From positions 1-64,000 of the forward strand of contig LNFE01000209.1 of the NCBI GenBank assembly GCA_001464575.1: a stretch of 64,000 nt of DNA, written 5' to 3'. Shown here piece after piece: positions 25,312 to 34,138 of this stretch. Every line of letters begins with the position of its first letter. Position 1 is the first letter of the stretch. The position numbers were made by a program, and so were the translations under genes. Source of the stretch: Acidobacteria bacterium Ga0077553. GTDB taxonomy: Bacteria; Acidobacteriota; Terriglobia; Bryobacterales; Bryobacteraceae. The notes beneath the pieces are model-generated. The model was given only the letters and a program-made list of their open reading frames with translations, was not told the origin of the DNA and searched no databases.

Positions 25312-26187
25312 TTACCGCTTCTTGCGCGCCGGGGCCACCGACGTGAGCGCCCGCAACTCCATCCTCGCCTTGGCGGCGTTCTCATGGGACGGGAACTTCT
25401 TGATCAGGGCATCGAATTCGGTCCGCGCCTCGGCTTTAAAGCCGCTCTTCACGAGAGCGCGGCCTTTGAGTAGTAAGGCATCGGAGGTCTTGATGTTGTC
25501 CGGGTACGCTTCGAGCAGCTTGTCGAAAGCCGCGAGCGCCGCCGTGTAGTCGCCCCGCAAATACTCAATCTCCCCGATGTAGTACTGCACGTTCGGAGCG
25601 AGATCGGAGTTCCCAAAATACTGCAAATAGTCTTTGAACTGCGCGATCGCCAAATCCGCGTTGCCGGAAGTCCGGTCCCGCATCGCTGCGTTGTATAGCC
25701 CTTCAGAGGTGACACCCGCCGGCGGCCCGCTCGCTGTGGGCGCGGCACCCGGCGGCGGAGGCGGGGGCGCACTCAGCGTACGAATCGCTTGGCTGAGATC
25801 GGAAACCTGATTTTGCAGCTTCCCCAAACGCGAGGTCAGATCAGCCACAGACTCCCGCACTCCCGAGAAATCACTCGACAACTGGTCGACCTTCGAACCC
25901 AGACCGGCCACCGGCACCACCAGGTTCTTCTCCTGGTCCTTCAACTTGTCCCGCAAGCTCGCTTCGAGCACCGCCGTCGCCGTGTTAGCCTTGTTGGCGG
26001 CATCGAGCGTCTGCTGCAGCAACACCTGAATTGCCGCCATCTTCTCATCCTGCGAGCGCTGCAGCGACCGAACCTGATCCTGCATCTGCAGAATGTCCCG
26101 CTGCATCTCCAGAATTTCCTTCTTTTGCCCAAAAATCATGGGCACAGCCAGCAGCCCGAGCAGGGCAAAACGAGAGATAAGTTTCAT
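25312..26187 (-). CDS. cpoB: Tol-Pal system protein CpoB/YbgF
   Basis: 291 aa. Signal peptide (FALLGLLAVPMIFG). A long coiled coil follows (about 22-135; heptad-like EMQRDILQMQDQVRSLQRS and later LTSRLGKLQNQVSDL), then a Pro-rich linker (APPPPPPG). TPR repeats close the protein: LYNAAMRDRTSGNADLAIAQ, VQYYIGEIEYLRGDYTAAL, LLLKGRALVKSGFKAEARTE. CpoB works in the periplasm, linking Tol to cell-wall synthesis during division. It lies 34 nt after pal, the usual order. Confidence 0.9.
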   Translation of the reverse strand: MKLISRFALLGLLAVPMIFGQKKEILEMQRDILQMQDQVRSLQRSQDEKMAAIQVLLQQTLDAANKANTATAVLEASLRDKLKDQEKNLVVPVAGLGSKVDQLSSDFSGVRESVADLTSRLGKLQNQVSDLSQAIRTLSAPPPPPPGAAPTASGPPAGVTSEGLYNAAMRDRTSGNADLAIAQFKDYLQYFGNSDLAPNVQYYIGEIEYLRGDYTAALAAFDKLLEAYPDNIKTSDALLLKGRALVKSGFKAEARTEFDALIKKFPSHENAAKARMELRALTSVAPARKKR

Positions 26188-26221
26188 AACTGGATCGTGA
26201 ATAGGAAAACGGGGAAAACAA

Positions 26222-26958
26222 CTACTGCGCTACGAAGTGCGACCGGCGATTCTTCGACCAGCAGCTTTCATCGCTTTCAGTACAAGTCGGCCGTTCCTTT
26301 CCGTAGGAGATCGTCCGGAGCCGGTCGGCGGAAACGCCCAGCTGCGTCAGGAAATCTTTCGTTGCGGTAGCGCGGCGATCGCCCAGGCCGAGGTTGTACT
26401 CAGCCGAGCCCCGCTCGTCGCAGTGGCCTTCAATCGTCAGGGTGTTGTTCGGGAACTTGCCGAAGATAGTCTTCAGCGCGTCCGCATTCTTGGTCAGGAT
26501 CGCGCGGGAATCTTCCCGGATTTCGCTCTTGTCGTAGTCGAAATAAACGTCCTGAATGAGCTTCGAAATCATGGTGCCGAAGTCATCGGAAGGAGCGGGA
26601 GTGGCCGGAGGCGCGACCTGGGCCGGAGCCGTCACGTTCACCGTTACCGATTCCGTGCTGCTGCCGCCGGGAATACGCTACGGTTCCCGGTGGCCGAAAC
26701 CGTACCGAGACCCTGGTTGATCGAGACGGAGTCAGCGCCCTTCACTTCCCACTTCAGAACGGAGGCCTGGCCCCGTTCAATGGCGGAAGGTTCTGCCGTG
26801 AAGAAAGCGATCATCGGCTTTTGCGCGACGGGCTTCGGTGCGACCGTCGGGGCAGCGGCTGCCGGAGGAGGTGGAACGCCCACCTTCTTTCGACAACCGG
26901 CCGCGAAAAACGAAAGAGTGAGTGCGAGTGCGAGTACACTGGCGCGTCTGGTGTTCAT
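26222..26958 (-). pseudogene. pal: Peptidoglycan-associated lipoprotein (Pal), frame-disrupted
   Basis: Two adjacent frames together make one Pal. The first (start ATG 26958, AGGAGG 11 nt upstream) has the lipoprotein signal (SFFAAGC) and a domain reading SAIERGQASVLKWEVKGADS and SVSINQGLG, then ends in TAA at 26644-26646. The second contains GSSTESVTVNVTAPA and then the OmpA-like peptidoglycan-binding domain: VYFDYDKSEIREDSRAILT, EGHCDERGSAEYNLGLGDRR, and a normal end at 26222. Family members carry roughly a dozen more residues (a TYTLTATGPGG-like strand) between the halves. A deletion that is not a multiple of three near 26661-26671 therefore fits. Without repair the OmpA domain would have no export signal. 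Confidence 0.85.
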
Positions 26959-27029
26959 CCTAAAATTTGCCTCCTCAGTTCTGCTGCAATGCGGTTCTGT
27001 GTTGAAACTACGAAATCTCGGGCGCCGGA

Positions 27030-28337
27030 TTATTTAGTCCAAACCGGCTTTTCATTCACCCCGGCAGAAGTTAACTGCCGAAGTTGTGTTCCGTCAGCGA
27101 GCATCGACCATATCTGCATCGACCCGCCGCGATTGGACGAAAAAACGAGATGCCGCCCGTCCGGCGCCCAAGTCGGATTTTCGTTCCGGCCGGCGCCCTG
27201 GGTGAGCTGCACGTATTCTCTCGTCGCTACATCCATTATGAAGATATTCCAATTGCCGGGTGAGTAGCCCCTGGTCCAAGCAAAGGCCATGTGAGAGCCC
27301 TGCGGATTCCATGAGGGATTGGAGGCCTCTCCCTCCCCGGTGGTCAAACGCGTAACGTCTGTACCATCAATATTCATTTTATATACTTGTTGGGGTCCGC
27401 CCGGCTCTACCTCAATAGACCGCGTGTTGGTCAACCGCTCCAGCTTGCTGCCGTCCGCGTTGGCCCGGTACAACTGAGCCCAGCCGCTCGCGGTGGACGA
27501 GTAGATAATCTGTTTCCCGTCCGGAGTAAACGCCGCGGTTGCGTTCATCGACGCCCGCTGGTTATAGAAGGGAATCTTCCGCCCGGTCTCCAGCGAATGC
27601 ACGACAATCTGCGGTCCGCCCCCGGCAAAACTAGTGAATGCCAATCGGGTCCCGTCCGGTGAAACGTTCGGCATTGTGATCAGATTCTTATAAAAAGTGA
27701 ACTGTTTCTGATTCGACCCGTCGTAGTCCATCACCCAGATCTCCTTCGATCCAGACCGGTTCGACACAAAATAGATCTTCGATCCCGCCAGACTCTCCAC
27801 GCCAAACTGCCGCAAGATGTCCGTAGCGAACTCGTGCGCTACTTTCCGCGCGCCCTCTTCATCCAACGGCCCGTGATAAATCTTACCAATCACCTGGGCT
27901 CCGGAAACTTCGGGCTGCCGGACATTGAACAACCACCCAAATAGTACCATTTGGTTGTCCTGCTCCGCCGTGTAGCCGAACGCCAGGAAGTCGCTGCTCA
28001 CCGGCGGCTCACTCCAATCAAGCAGCCACGGCGCCCGGGTCCGGTTGTTCGGATCGTACTGCAACGGCTTCCGGAAGTCTTCGGGCCGCTGCGGGACATT
28101 CAACGGGAACATGCTTTTCGGGGCCATTTTGAAGACGCCCGCCTGCTCGATATCGCGAAACAGCGTTTCGTTGAACGTGGCCGTAAAGTTGGCCGCTCGG
28201 CCCGCGCCCCGGAAATCCGGAATCGCAATTACCGCTTTTTGGCCGCCAACGATCCGGCCAAGGATATCGGCGCCCTGCTGCCCATATCCAGCCGACGCGG
28301 CCAAGGTCAAAAGACAAGGGAGAATAAAGTTCTTCAT
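27030..28337 (-). CDS. tolB: Tol-Pal system beta-propeller protein TolB
   Basis: 435 aa. Signal peptide (FILPCLLTLAASAGYG). The N-terminal TolB domain follows (VIAIPDFRGAGRAANFTATF, then ATDILRQFGVESLAGSKIYF), and then WD40-like propeller repeats (SKEIWVMDYDGSN, SPDGTRLAFTS, PDGKQIIYSS, NPTWAPDGRHLVFSSNRGG). TolB binds Pal in the periplasm. Around residue 312 the text runs IEVEPGGPQQVYKMN. Other TolB proteins have a whole strand pair (about 17-20 residues) between EVEP and the GGPQQ-like stretch, so one propeller blade looks shortened by an in-frame deletion near 27399-27405. The start overlaps the TonB/TolA stop by 4 nt. Confidence 0.9.
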   Translation of the reverse strand: MKNFILPCLLTLAASAGYGQQGADILGRIVGGQKAVIAIPDFRGAGRAANFTATFNETLFRDIEQAGVFKMAPKSMFPLNVPQRPEDFRKPLQYDPNNRTRAPWLLDWSEPPVSSDFLAFGYTAEQDNQMVLFGWLFNVRQPEVSGAQVIGKIYHGPLDEEGARKVAHEFATDILRQFGVESLAGSKIYFVSNRSGSKEIWVMDYDGSNQKQFTFYKNLITMPNVSPDGTRLAFTSFAGGGPQIVVHSLETGRKIPFYNQRASMNATAAFTPDGKQIIYSSTASGWAQLYRANADGSKLERLTNTRSIEVEPGGPQQVYKMNIDGTDVTRLTTGEGEASNPSWNPQGSHMAFAWTRGYSPGNWNIFIMDVATREYVQLTQGAGRNENPTWAPDGRHLVFSSNRGGSMQIWSMLADGTQLRQLTSAGVNEKPVWTK

Positions 28338-29104
28338 CGCTGTAGTTGAAATTGAAATTCTACGTTCGCTGATTCCCGCTCAAACTCCCGGGGCAACGGA
28401 GGAAAAGGGGAGGCTTCCTGTACCGCCCGTTGCGCCGAGTAGTCGAGTGGCATGATGCCGCTGCGTTGCGACACCTTGATGTTACGGACGCTGCCATCCC
28501 GCAAAATGTCGAAGGTCACCGAGACAAGATTTGCCGTCCGGATGTTGGGGTCAATATCATTCGTCCGCCATTTTTCGGCGATCCGCCGCTTGATCAGGTC
28601 CGCGTATGCCCCGAACCGCGACCCCAGCGGCGTTCCCGTTCCGATACCCACGCCGCCAGCGCCCGGCACGCCGAACATCGGGTTGGACATCGTCCGGCCC
28701 ACGGTGGTCTTCAGCTCATTCGTCCGGTCCGGCTCCTTCGGCCGGTACCGGCTCTGCTCGGCCGCGACATCGGCGATCCGCCGCTTCTCCCGATCCGTTT
28801 TCAATGCGATCGCCTTCGGGTCTTCCTTCGGCGCCGTCTTCACCGGCTCCGGTTCCTTCTGCTTCACTTCCGATTCCGTCTCCGCCGCCACCGGATTCGG
28901 ACGCGACTGCCGCACCATCAATGGAATCTTGCTGACGGGGGTAATCGCAAACCCGCCGCCCGGCAGCGCATTCGGATCGCCCCACGTCTCGCGCTGCAAG
29001 CTCGGCAGCAGCCCATAGCCGATCGCTACGCCGATCACTAAGGCGTGCAGCACAATGCTCTGCACGAGAGGAGCTGTCGTGTTCCGTTGCCGCGCCTCAA
29101 TCAT
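28334..29104 (-). CDS. TonB/TolA-like energy-transducing protein
   Basis: 256 aa. One transmembrane segment (about 15-33, VQSIVLHALVIGVAIGYGLL). A charged Pro/Lys/Glu linker follows (KQKEPEPVKTAPKEDPK), and then a TonB C-terminal domain (IKRRIAEKWRTNDID, VTFDILRDGSVRNIKVSQRS, LDYSAQRAVQEASPFPPLP). It takes the place of tolA between tolR and tolB, with 4-nt overlaps on both sides, and should connect the TolQ/R motor to TolB/Pal. The fold alone does not distinguish TolA from TonB; the operon favours TolA function. Confidence 0.88.
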   Translation of the reverse strand: MIEARQRNTTAPLVQSIVLHALVIGVAIGYGLLPSLQRETWGDPNALPGGGFAITPVSKIPLMVRQSRPNPVAAETESEVKQKEPEPVKTAPKEDPKAIALKTDREKRRIADVAAEQSRYRPKEPDRTNELKTTVGRTMSNPMFGVPGAGGVGIGTGTPLGSRFGAYADLIKRRIAEKWRTNDIDPNIRTANLVSVTFDILRDGSVRNIKVSQRSGIMPLDYSAQRAVQEASPFPPLPREFERESANVEFQFQLQR

Positions 29105-29547
29105 CGCTTCCTGCGTCCGGCTTCATCCACCGGCTGGGTCACCATCCGCACGTCCAGCTTGGCCTCGCCCAATTGCGAAACTACTTGCGCGATCGGGTCC
29201 CACGGCGTCGCTTTATCCGCGCGCACGTAGACCGCCTTCTGGCCGGGAAAGCGTTGCTTGATCACATCGCCCAGTTCATTGATATTCACGGCCTTCTCGT
29301 TCAGCTGCATCTCGCCTTCGCGGGTGATGGTCACCACCGGCAGATCCTCGGCCGACTGCCGCACCTGCTTCACCTTCGGCACGTCCACTTCGAGGCCGAA
29401 CTCCATCACATGCGCCGTCAACATGAAGATAATCAGCAGCACCAGCACCACGTCCACCAGCGGGATGATGTTGATCTCGGCTAACGCCGACGTCGAACCG
29501 CGAAATCGCGATCCGCGCCCGCCCCGGCTTCCCATTGAAAATGCCAT
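29101..29547 (-). CDS. tolR: ExbD/TolR proton-channel subunit
   Basis: 148 aa. A short Gly/Arg-rich cytoplasmic N-terminus precedes one transmembrane helix carrying the proton-path Asp (INIIPLVDVVLVLLIIFML). A periplasmic domain follows (DLPVVTITREGEMQLNE, then KAVYVRADKATPWDPIAQVV). It forms the proton-driven motor with TolQ. It lies 3 nt after tolQ and overlaps the TonB/TolA-like gene by 4 nt. Confidence 0.93.
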   Translation of the reverse strand: MAFSMGSRGGRGSRFRGSTSALAEINIIPLVDVVLVLLIIFMLTAHVMEFGLEVDVPKVKQVRQSAEDLPVVTITREGEMQLNEKAVNINELGDVIKQRFPGQKAVYVRADKATPWDPIAQVVSQLGEAKLDVRMVTQPVDEAGRRKR

Positions 29548-29550
29548 CGG

Positions 29551-30249
29551 TTAGCCCTCGTACGCGCGTTCCACCATATTGAGGAACTCAAGCGAAAAGT
29601 CCTCGAGCCGCGCGCCGATCTCGCGCACCGAAGCTCCAAAGTAGTTGTAGAAAATCGCCGCCGGAATTGCCGCCGCCAGCCCCGCCGCCGTCGCCACCAG
29701 GGCCGCCGCAATGCCCGGGCCCACGGCCCGCAGGCTCGCGCTGCCCGCCGAACTCAACGCCTGAAAGGCGTCAATGATACCCAGCACCGTGCCGAACAAC
29801 CCGATAAACGGCGTGATCGCCGCAATCGTCGCGAGCCAGTTCAGGCTCGTTTCAAGGTCACTGATCTCCTGGCTGATCCCAATCTGCAGGCACCGCTCAA
29901 TCGCCGTCCGGTTCGTCAGTTTTCCTTTGCCGCGCAGTTGCCGGTCCACTTCCGCCCATCCCGCGTCGAACACACCGACCACCGGCGCCGTCGGATACTG
30001 TTCGCAAGCCGCGGTAATCACGTTCACATCGGGAGCCTTGCGGAACGTCCGCAGAAACTTGCCGTTCTCATCGGTATCCTTGCGCAACCGGCCATACTTT
30101 TGGAAAACGATCGTCCAGGAGAACAAGGACGCGGCCACCAGCATCGCCAGCACGGCCAGCGAAATAGGATTGTCGGAGCTGATGATGCTCCACCAACTGG
30201 GCCCAGCCGGGGGCGCGACAGCGGTCAGGATTAAATTTACGATCAACAA
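29551..30249 (-). CDS. tolQ: ExbB/TolQ/MotA-family motor protein
   Basis: 232 aa with three transmembrane segments: about 31-48 (ISLAVLAMLVAASLFSW), 140-160 (NWLATIAAITPFIGLFGTVL) and 175-200 (GIAAALVATAAGLAAAIPA). The conserved TP-x-x-G-L-x-G-T-V and the G-I-x-x-A-L-V-A-T-A-A-G motif are both intact. It opens the Tol operon. The frame starts at TTG 30249 with GGAG only 3 nt away. The next codon is also TTG (30246), 6 nt from GGAG, and may be the true start. Confidence 0.92.
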   Translation of the reverse strand: MLIVNLILTAVAPPAGPSWWSIISSDNPISLAVLAMLVAASLFSWTIVFQKYGRLRKDTDENGKFLRTFRKAPDVNVITAACEQYPTAPVVGVFDAGWAEVDRQLRGKGKLTNRTAIERCLQIGISQEISDLETSLNWLATIAAITPFIGLFGTVLGIIDAFQALSSAGSASLRAVGPGIAAALVATAAGLAAAIPAAIFYNYFGASVREIGARLEDFSLEFLNMVERAYEG

Positions 30250-30264
30250 AGTCTCCAGTCTTCC

Positions 30265-30292
30265 ATTTTAGCGGGACGTTTCAGCCAAACAA
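30265..30292 (-). promoter_or_regulatory. Candidate sigma70-type promoter of the Tol operon
   Basis: On the minus strand TTGTTT (30292-30287) is followed after 16 nt by TAAAAT (30270-30265). The spacing and the -10 are good, and the -35 matches TTGACA at its first three bases. The transcript would start about 10 nt before tolQ. It is the only reasonable promoter in the 61 nt between tolQ and the neighbouring amidohydrolase gene. Confidence 0.4.
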
Positions 30293-30310
30293 AAAGTTTA
30301 TCTCTTGTTT

Positions 30311-31954
30311 TTAGTTGCGCGTGTAAATCACCCGCCCGTCGAACACCGTCACGTCTACCCGCGTCTTGTGAATCTCGCCCGGCGGAATCCGGAACAGGTC
30401 CTGAGAAAGGATCACGAGATCGGCCAGCATGCCCGGCTTGATTTGGCCTTTCACGCCTTCCTCGAAGCTCGCATACGCGCCATTGACGGTATAGGCTCGC
30501 AGTGCCGTCTCGACGCTCACCCGCTGCGCCGGCAGCCAGCCTCCCGCCGGCAAACCGGTGATCGTCTGCCGGTTCACGGCGTTGTGGATGCCGCGGATCG
30601 GGTCCAGGCTGATCGACGCCGGCCAGTCGCTCGAAAACACGAGCCGCGCCCCGGCTTTTTCGAGACTCCGCCACGCGAACGAATTCGGTAGCCGCTTCGG
30701 GCCGATCGCATGGGACCACACCTCCACCGTCCCCGGGTCCGCGTGGATCGGCTCCATCGACGGCAGCACCCCCAGCCGCGCAAACCGCGCGATGTCAACG
30801 TCCGCGATCGTCTCAATGTGCTCAATCCGGAAGCGCGAATCCTTCACGCCGTTTACCTTCCGGGCATGCTCGTAGCCGTCGAGGGCCATCCGCACCGCCC
30901 GGTCGCCAATCGCGTGCGTGAAGATCTGCAAGCCCAGCTTGTCCGCCAACGCCACCGTCGCGTTGAACCGCGCCTGCGTCCAGGCGGCCTTGCCCGTTTC
31001 GCCCGGCTTGTTCGAGTACGGCTCCAGCATCGCCGCCGTATGGGACTCAATCACCCCGTCCATCATCAGTTTGATCGCCGCCACCCGCAGCCCCGGCCCC
31101 GGGTATTGTGCCTTCTTCGCCGCCCACTCGCGCAGCGTCGCCTCGTCGGTCAGCGGCCCCACGCTGGGCGCAATCGCCGTCCGCACCGTCAGAGTCCCGG
31201 CCTTCGCAAACAGTTCGAACAGCGAAATCGTCTCCTCGTCGCCGCTCGCGTTCTGCATGCTGGTGATCCCCAGACGCGCCAGCAGCGGCATCCCATCGGC
31301 CATCGCCTGCAGATTTCGCGCCCGGTCCGGCTGCGGCACAAACTTCCGCACCAGCCCCTGCGCGCCCTCTTTCAACGCGCCCGACGGCTCGCCCGACGCG
31401 TTTTTCACCACTTCGCCGAAGCCCCTATACTCGGTCGCCGACGTCACCCCAGCCACCTCGAGCGCCTTCGAATTCACCCACGCCGTGTGCCCGTCGTAGG
31501 CGCTGATAAACACCGGCCGATCCTTTACGACGGCATCCAGCCACTCCTTTACGGGCAGCTTGCCGCCGGGAAAGCACAAATACTCCCAGCCCCGCCCCGT
31601 CACCCAGCCTGTCCCCGGGTTCTTCGCGACGAAGTCCCCCACGGCCTTCTGAATCGTCTCGAGCGTGCAGATCCCCGTCAGGTCAATCTCCCGCAGCCCC
31701 AGCGCGCCGCCCAAAAAGTGCAGATGGGCATCGTTGAAGCCCGGCGTGACCAGCCGCCCCTTGGCGTCGATCAACGTCGCCCCCTCCGGCGTCGCGACCT
31801 CCTCCCCGCCCACGGCGACAATGCGCCCGTCCCGCATCACCACGGTCGATGCGAATGGCTTCGTTTCGTCACCTGTCCACACGCGTCCGTTCCGAATCAC
31901 CAGATCCGCGCCAAAGGCCCCCAGCGCCGTGAGAAAGCAAACGAGGAATCGCAT
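30311..31954 (-). CDS. Secreted amidohydrolase, YtcJ family (amidohydrolase_3)
   Basis: About 547 aa. A signal-like start ([13 protein letters not shown]) leads into the composite fold: [15 protein letters not shown], the metal motif [76 protein letters not shown] and the C-terminal [15 protein letters not shown]. YtcJ-type enzymes hydrolyse amide or ester bonds of varied small molecules; the substrate is unknown here. The ATG at 31954 is chosen because the 98 extra residues of the open frame have no family similarity and run back into gatB. Divergent from gatB. Confidence 0.88.
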   Translation of the reverse strand: MRFLVCFLTALGAFGADLVIRNGRVWTGDETKPFASTVVMRDGRIVAVGGEEVATPEGATLIDAKGRLVTPGFNDAHLHFLGGALGLREIDLTGICTLETIQKAVGDFVAKNPGTGWVTGRGWEYLCFPGGKLPVKEWLDAVVKDRPVFISAYDGHTAWVNSKALEVAGVTSATEYRGFGEVVKNASGEPSGALKEGAQGLVRKFVPQPDRARNLQAMADGMPLLARLGITSMQNASGDEETISLFELFAKAGTLTVRTAIAPSVGPLTDEATLREWAAKKAQYPGPGLRVAAIKLMMDGVIESHTAAMLEPYSNKPGETGKAAWTQARFNATVALADKLGLQIFTHAIGDRAVRMALDGYEHARKVNGVKDSRFRIEHIETIADVDIARFARLGVLPSMEPIHADPGTVEVWSHAIGPKRLPNSFAWRSLEKAGARLVFSSDWPASISLDPIRGIHNAVNRQTITGLPAGGWLPAQRVSVETALRAYTVNGAYASFEEGVKGQIKPGMLADLVILSQDLFRIPPGEIHKTRVDVTVFDGRVIYTRN

Positions 31955-31994
31955 TTTCCCCAGTCTGCCAGATCCCGATGAATATACTAAGAAG

Positions 31995-33408
31995 ATGTCT
32001 CCGGATGTCATGGCGAAATACGAGGTGGTCATCGGCCTCGAAGTGCACGCGCAGCTCAGCACGCGCACCAAAATCTTCTGCTCCTGCCCCACCAGCTTCG
32101 GCGCGCAGCCCAATTCGAACGTCTGCCCCGTCTGCCTCGGTCTGCCCGGCGCCCTGCCGGTGCTCAGCCGCGGCGCTGTCGAACTCGGAGCCAAAGGCGC
32201 CCTCGCCCTGAACTGCGCCGTGCAGCCGGAGTCCGTTTTTGCCCGCAAGAACTACTTCTACCCGGACCTCCCCAAGGGCTACCAGATCTCGCAATTCGAT
32301 AAGCCCCTCGCCCTCGCCGGCCACCTCGACGTCCACGTCAACGGCGAGACCAAGCGCATCGGCATCACCCGCGTCCATATGGAAGACGACGCCGGCAAGT
32401 CCGTCCACGACGGGTTCAAGGACTCCGACCGCTTCACCTACGTCGACCTCAACCGCTCCGGCACCCCGCTTATCGAAATCGTCTCTGAACCCGATATCCG
32501 CAGCGCCGACGAGGCCGTCGAGTACTTCAACGAAGTACGCCAAGCCCTCGTCTTCGCCGAAGTCTCTGCCTGCGATATGGAGAAAGGCCACCTCCGCTGC
32601 GATGCCAACGTGTCGATGCGCCTCAAAGGCGCCGAGAAATTCGGCACCCGCGCCGAGGTCAAGAACCTCAACTCCTTCCGCTTCCTCAAACAGGCCATCG
32701 AATTCGAAATGGAGCGCCAGGTGGAGATCCTCGAGTCCGGCGGCCGCGTGATCCAAGAGACGCGCTTGTTCAGCCCCGACCTCGGCGAGACCATCTCCAT
32801 GCGCTCGAAGGAAGAGGCGCACGACTACCGCTACTTCCCTGAACCCGACCTGATCCCCGTCCGCGTGAGTCCGGAATTTCTCGCGCAGTTGCAGGCCTCC
32901 ATGCCGGAGCTGCCGCAAGCCCGACGCCCAAATCCTTACCTCGTCCCGCGAAACTGCCGACTACTTCGAGCGCGCTGCCCGCGCCTCCTCCGATCCCAAA
33001 CAGGCCGCGAATTGGGTAATGGGCGACCTCGCCGGCCTGCTCAAGGCCGACGGCAAGGAGATCCCCGAATCGCCCATTCCGGCTGAGCATATTGGCGAAC
33101 TCATCACGCTCATCACCAAGGGTGAACTCTCCGGCAAACTCGCCAAAGAGATCTTCCCGAAGATGTACGCCACCGGCGACTCGCCTTCGGTCATCGCCGA
33201 ACGCGAAGGCCTCAAACAGATCAGCGACACCGGCGCTTTGGAAAAGATCGTGGACGAAATCATCGCCGCCAATCCGAAACAGGTCGAGCAATATAAGGGC
33301 GGAAAGACCACCGTCATCGGCTTCCTGGTCGGCCAAGTGATGAAGCAATCCCGCGGCCAGGCGAACCCGGGCACCGTCAACGCGATTCTCGCGGAAAAGC
33401 TGAAATAA
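31995..33408 (+). pseudogene. gatB: Asp/Glu-tRNA(Asn/Gln) amidotransferase subunit B (GatB), frame-disrupted
   Basis: GatB amidates mischarged Glu-tRNA-Gln or Asp-tRNA-Asn. The 5' part is canonical: [78 protein letters not shown]. After MPELPQARR the frame becomes nonsense and stops at 33086. Another frame resumes the family sequence at [19 protein letters not shown] and continues through ANWVMGDL to the normal C-terminus (TTVIGFLVGQVMKQSRGQAN) at 33408. About 14 family residues (an R-Y-V-x-x-Y-G-L-P-like stretch) are missing at the junction near 32920-32928. A deletion of roughly 42 nt, off by one frame, explains this. GatB is normally needed in bacteria lacking GlnRS or AsnRS, so sequence error is a serious option. 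Confidence 0.88.
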
Positions 33409-33421
33409 TCCCGCTCTTGGC

Positions 33422-34138
33422 ATGAACATTTCCCGCCCGGATTGTCAGCCCTCTCCGCGTTACACTAACGAATTGTTGCTCACCGGAACTGATCGTCAGA
33501 GCGAAAACGCGGCCGCGATCGTTGGCCAAATAGCCCATGAACTCCGTCAGCCCCTCAGTGCGATGGAGGCCATCGTTTATTACCTCCAGCTGACCGTGAC
33601 GGATGACCCCCGCACCCGCGCCCAGATTGAGAAACTGCGCCAATTGATCGAGCAATCCGGCTCCATTCTCTCCGACGCCGTCCACTACCTTCAGGCCGCG
33701 CCCGCCCGCCCGGAACATCGCGATTTGCACGAAGCGCTCGCCGAGTGCCTAAGCCGCCTCGCCAACCCCGATCAAAACCTAATCGAGCTCGATCTCGCCG
33801 ATCCCTTCCCGCTCCTCAACTTCGACCTCACCCAGATGGACCACCTCCTGTCCACCGCGCTACGCTTCTGCCTCCGGGCCGGCCGCCGCGCGCAACCGGT
33901 TGAGGTCTCGACGCACGTCGAAGGCGCCTGCGCCGTGGTTAGCTTCTCGACGGCGGCTCCCCATTTCGACATCCCGACCCCCGAAGACCTCTTCACCCCG
34001 TTCGAAGACCATCCGGCGGCCGCCGCGGGGCTCGGCTTAGCCAGCATCCGCCGTATCGCCGAAGCGCACGGCGGCACGTGTCAGCTCACGGCGAATCCCG
34101 GCCACCGCGTCACGCTGCGCCTGGAGCTTCCGATCTAG
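33422..34138 (+). CDS. Small soluble histidine-kinase-like protein
   Basis: 238 aa, no transmembrane segment. The H-box is clear (AHELRQPLSAMEAIVYYLQL), followed by a HisKA-like helix pair. The ATPase domain is diverged: the N-box (normally N-x-x-x-N) reads LLSTALRFCLRAG without Asn, but the F-box (EDLFTPFE) and G2-like GLGLASIRRIAEAHGGTCQL are recognisable. It may bind ATP poorly and act as a phosphotransfer or scaffold protein. It starts 13 nt after gatB, and its stop overlaps the opposite FAD-oxidoreductase gene. No response regulator is adjacent. Confidence 0.7.
   Translation: MNISRPDCQPSPRYTNELLLTGTDRQSENAAAIVGQIAHELRQPLSAMEAIVYYLQLTVTDDPRTRAQIEKLRQLIEQSGSILSDAVHYLQAAPARPEHRDLHEALAECLSRLANPDQNLIELDLADPFPLLNFDLTQMDHLLSTALRFCLRAGRRAQPVEVSTHVEGACAVVSFSTAAPHFDIPTPEDLFTPFEDHPAAAAGLGLASIRRIAEAHGGTCQLTANPGHRVTLRLELPI

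Noticed and set aside
26222-26641. A stand-alone cytoplasmic OmpA-domain protein starting at 26641
   Set aside because: The family sequence extends upstream of that ATG in the same frame (GSSTESVTVNV), showing it is the tail of Pal.
30793-31499. Antisense frames in the YtcJ-like amidohydrolase
   Set aside because: Shadow frames with biased composition and no start signals.
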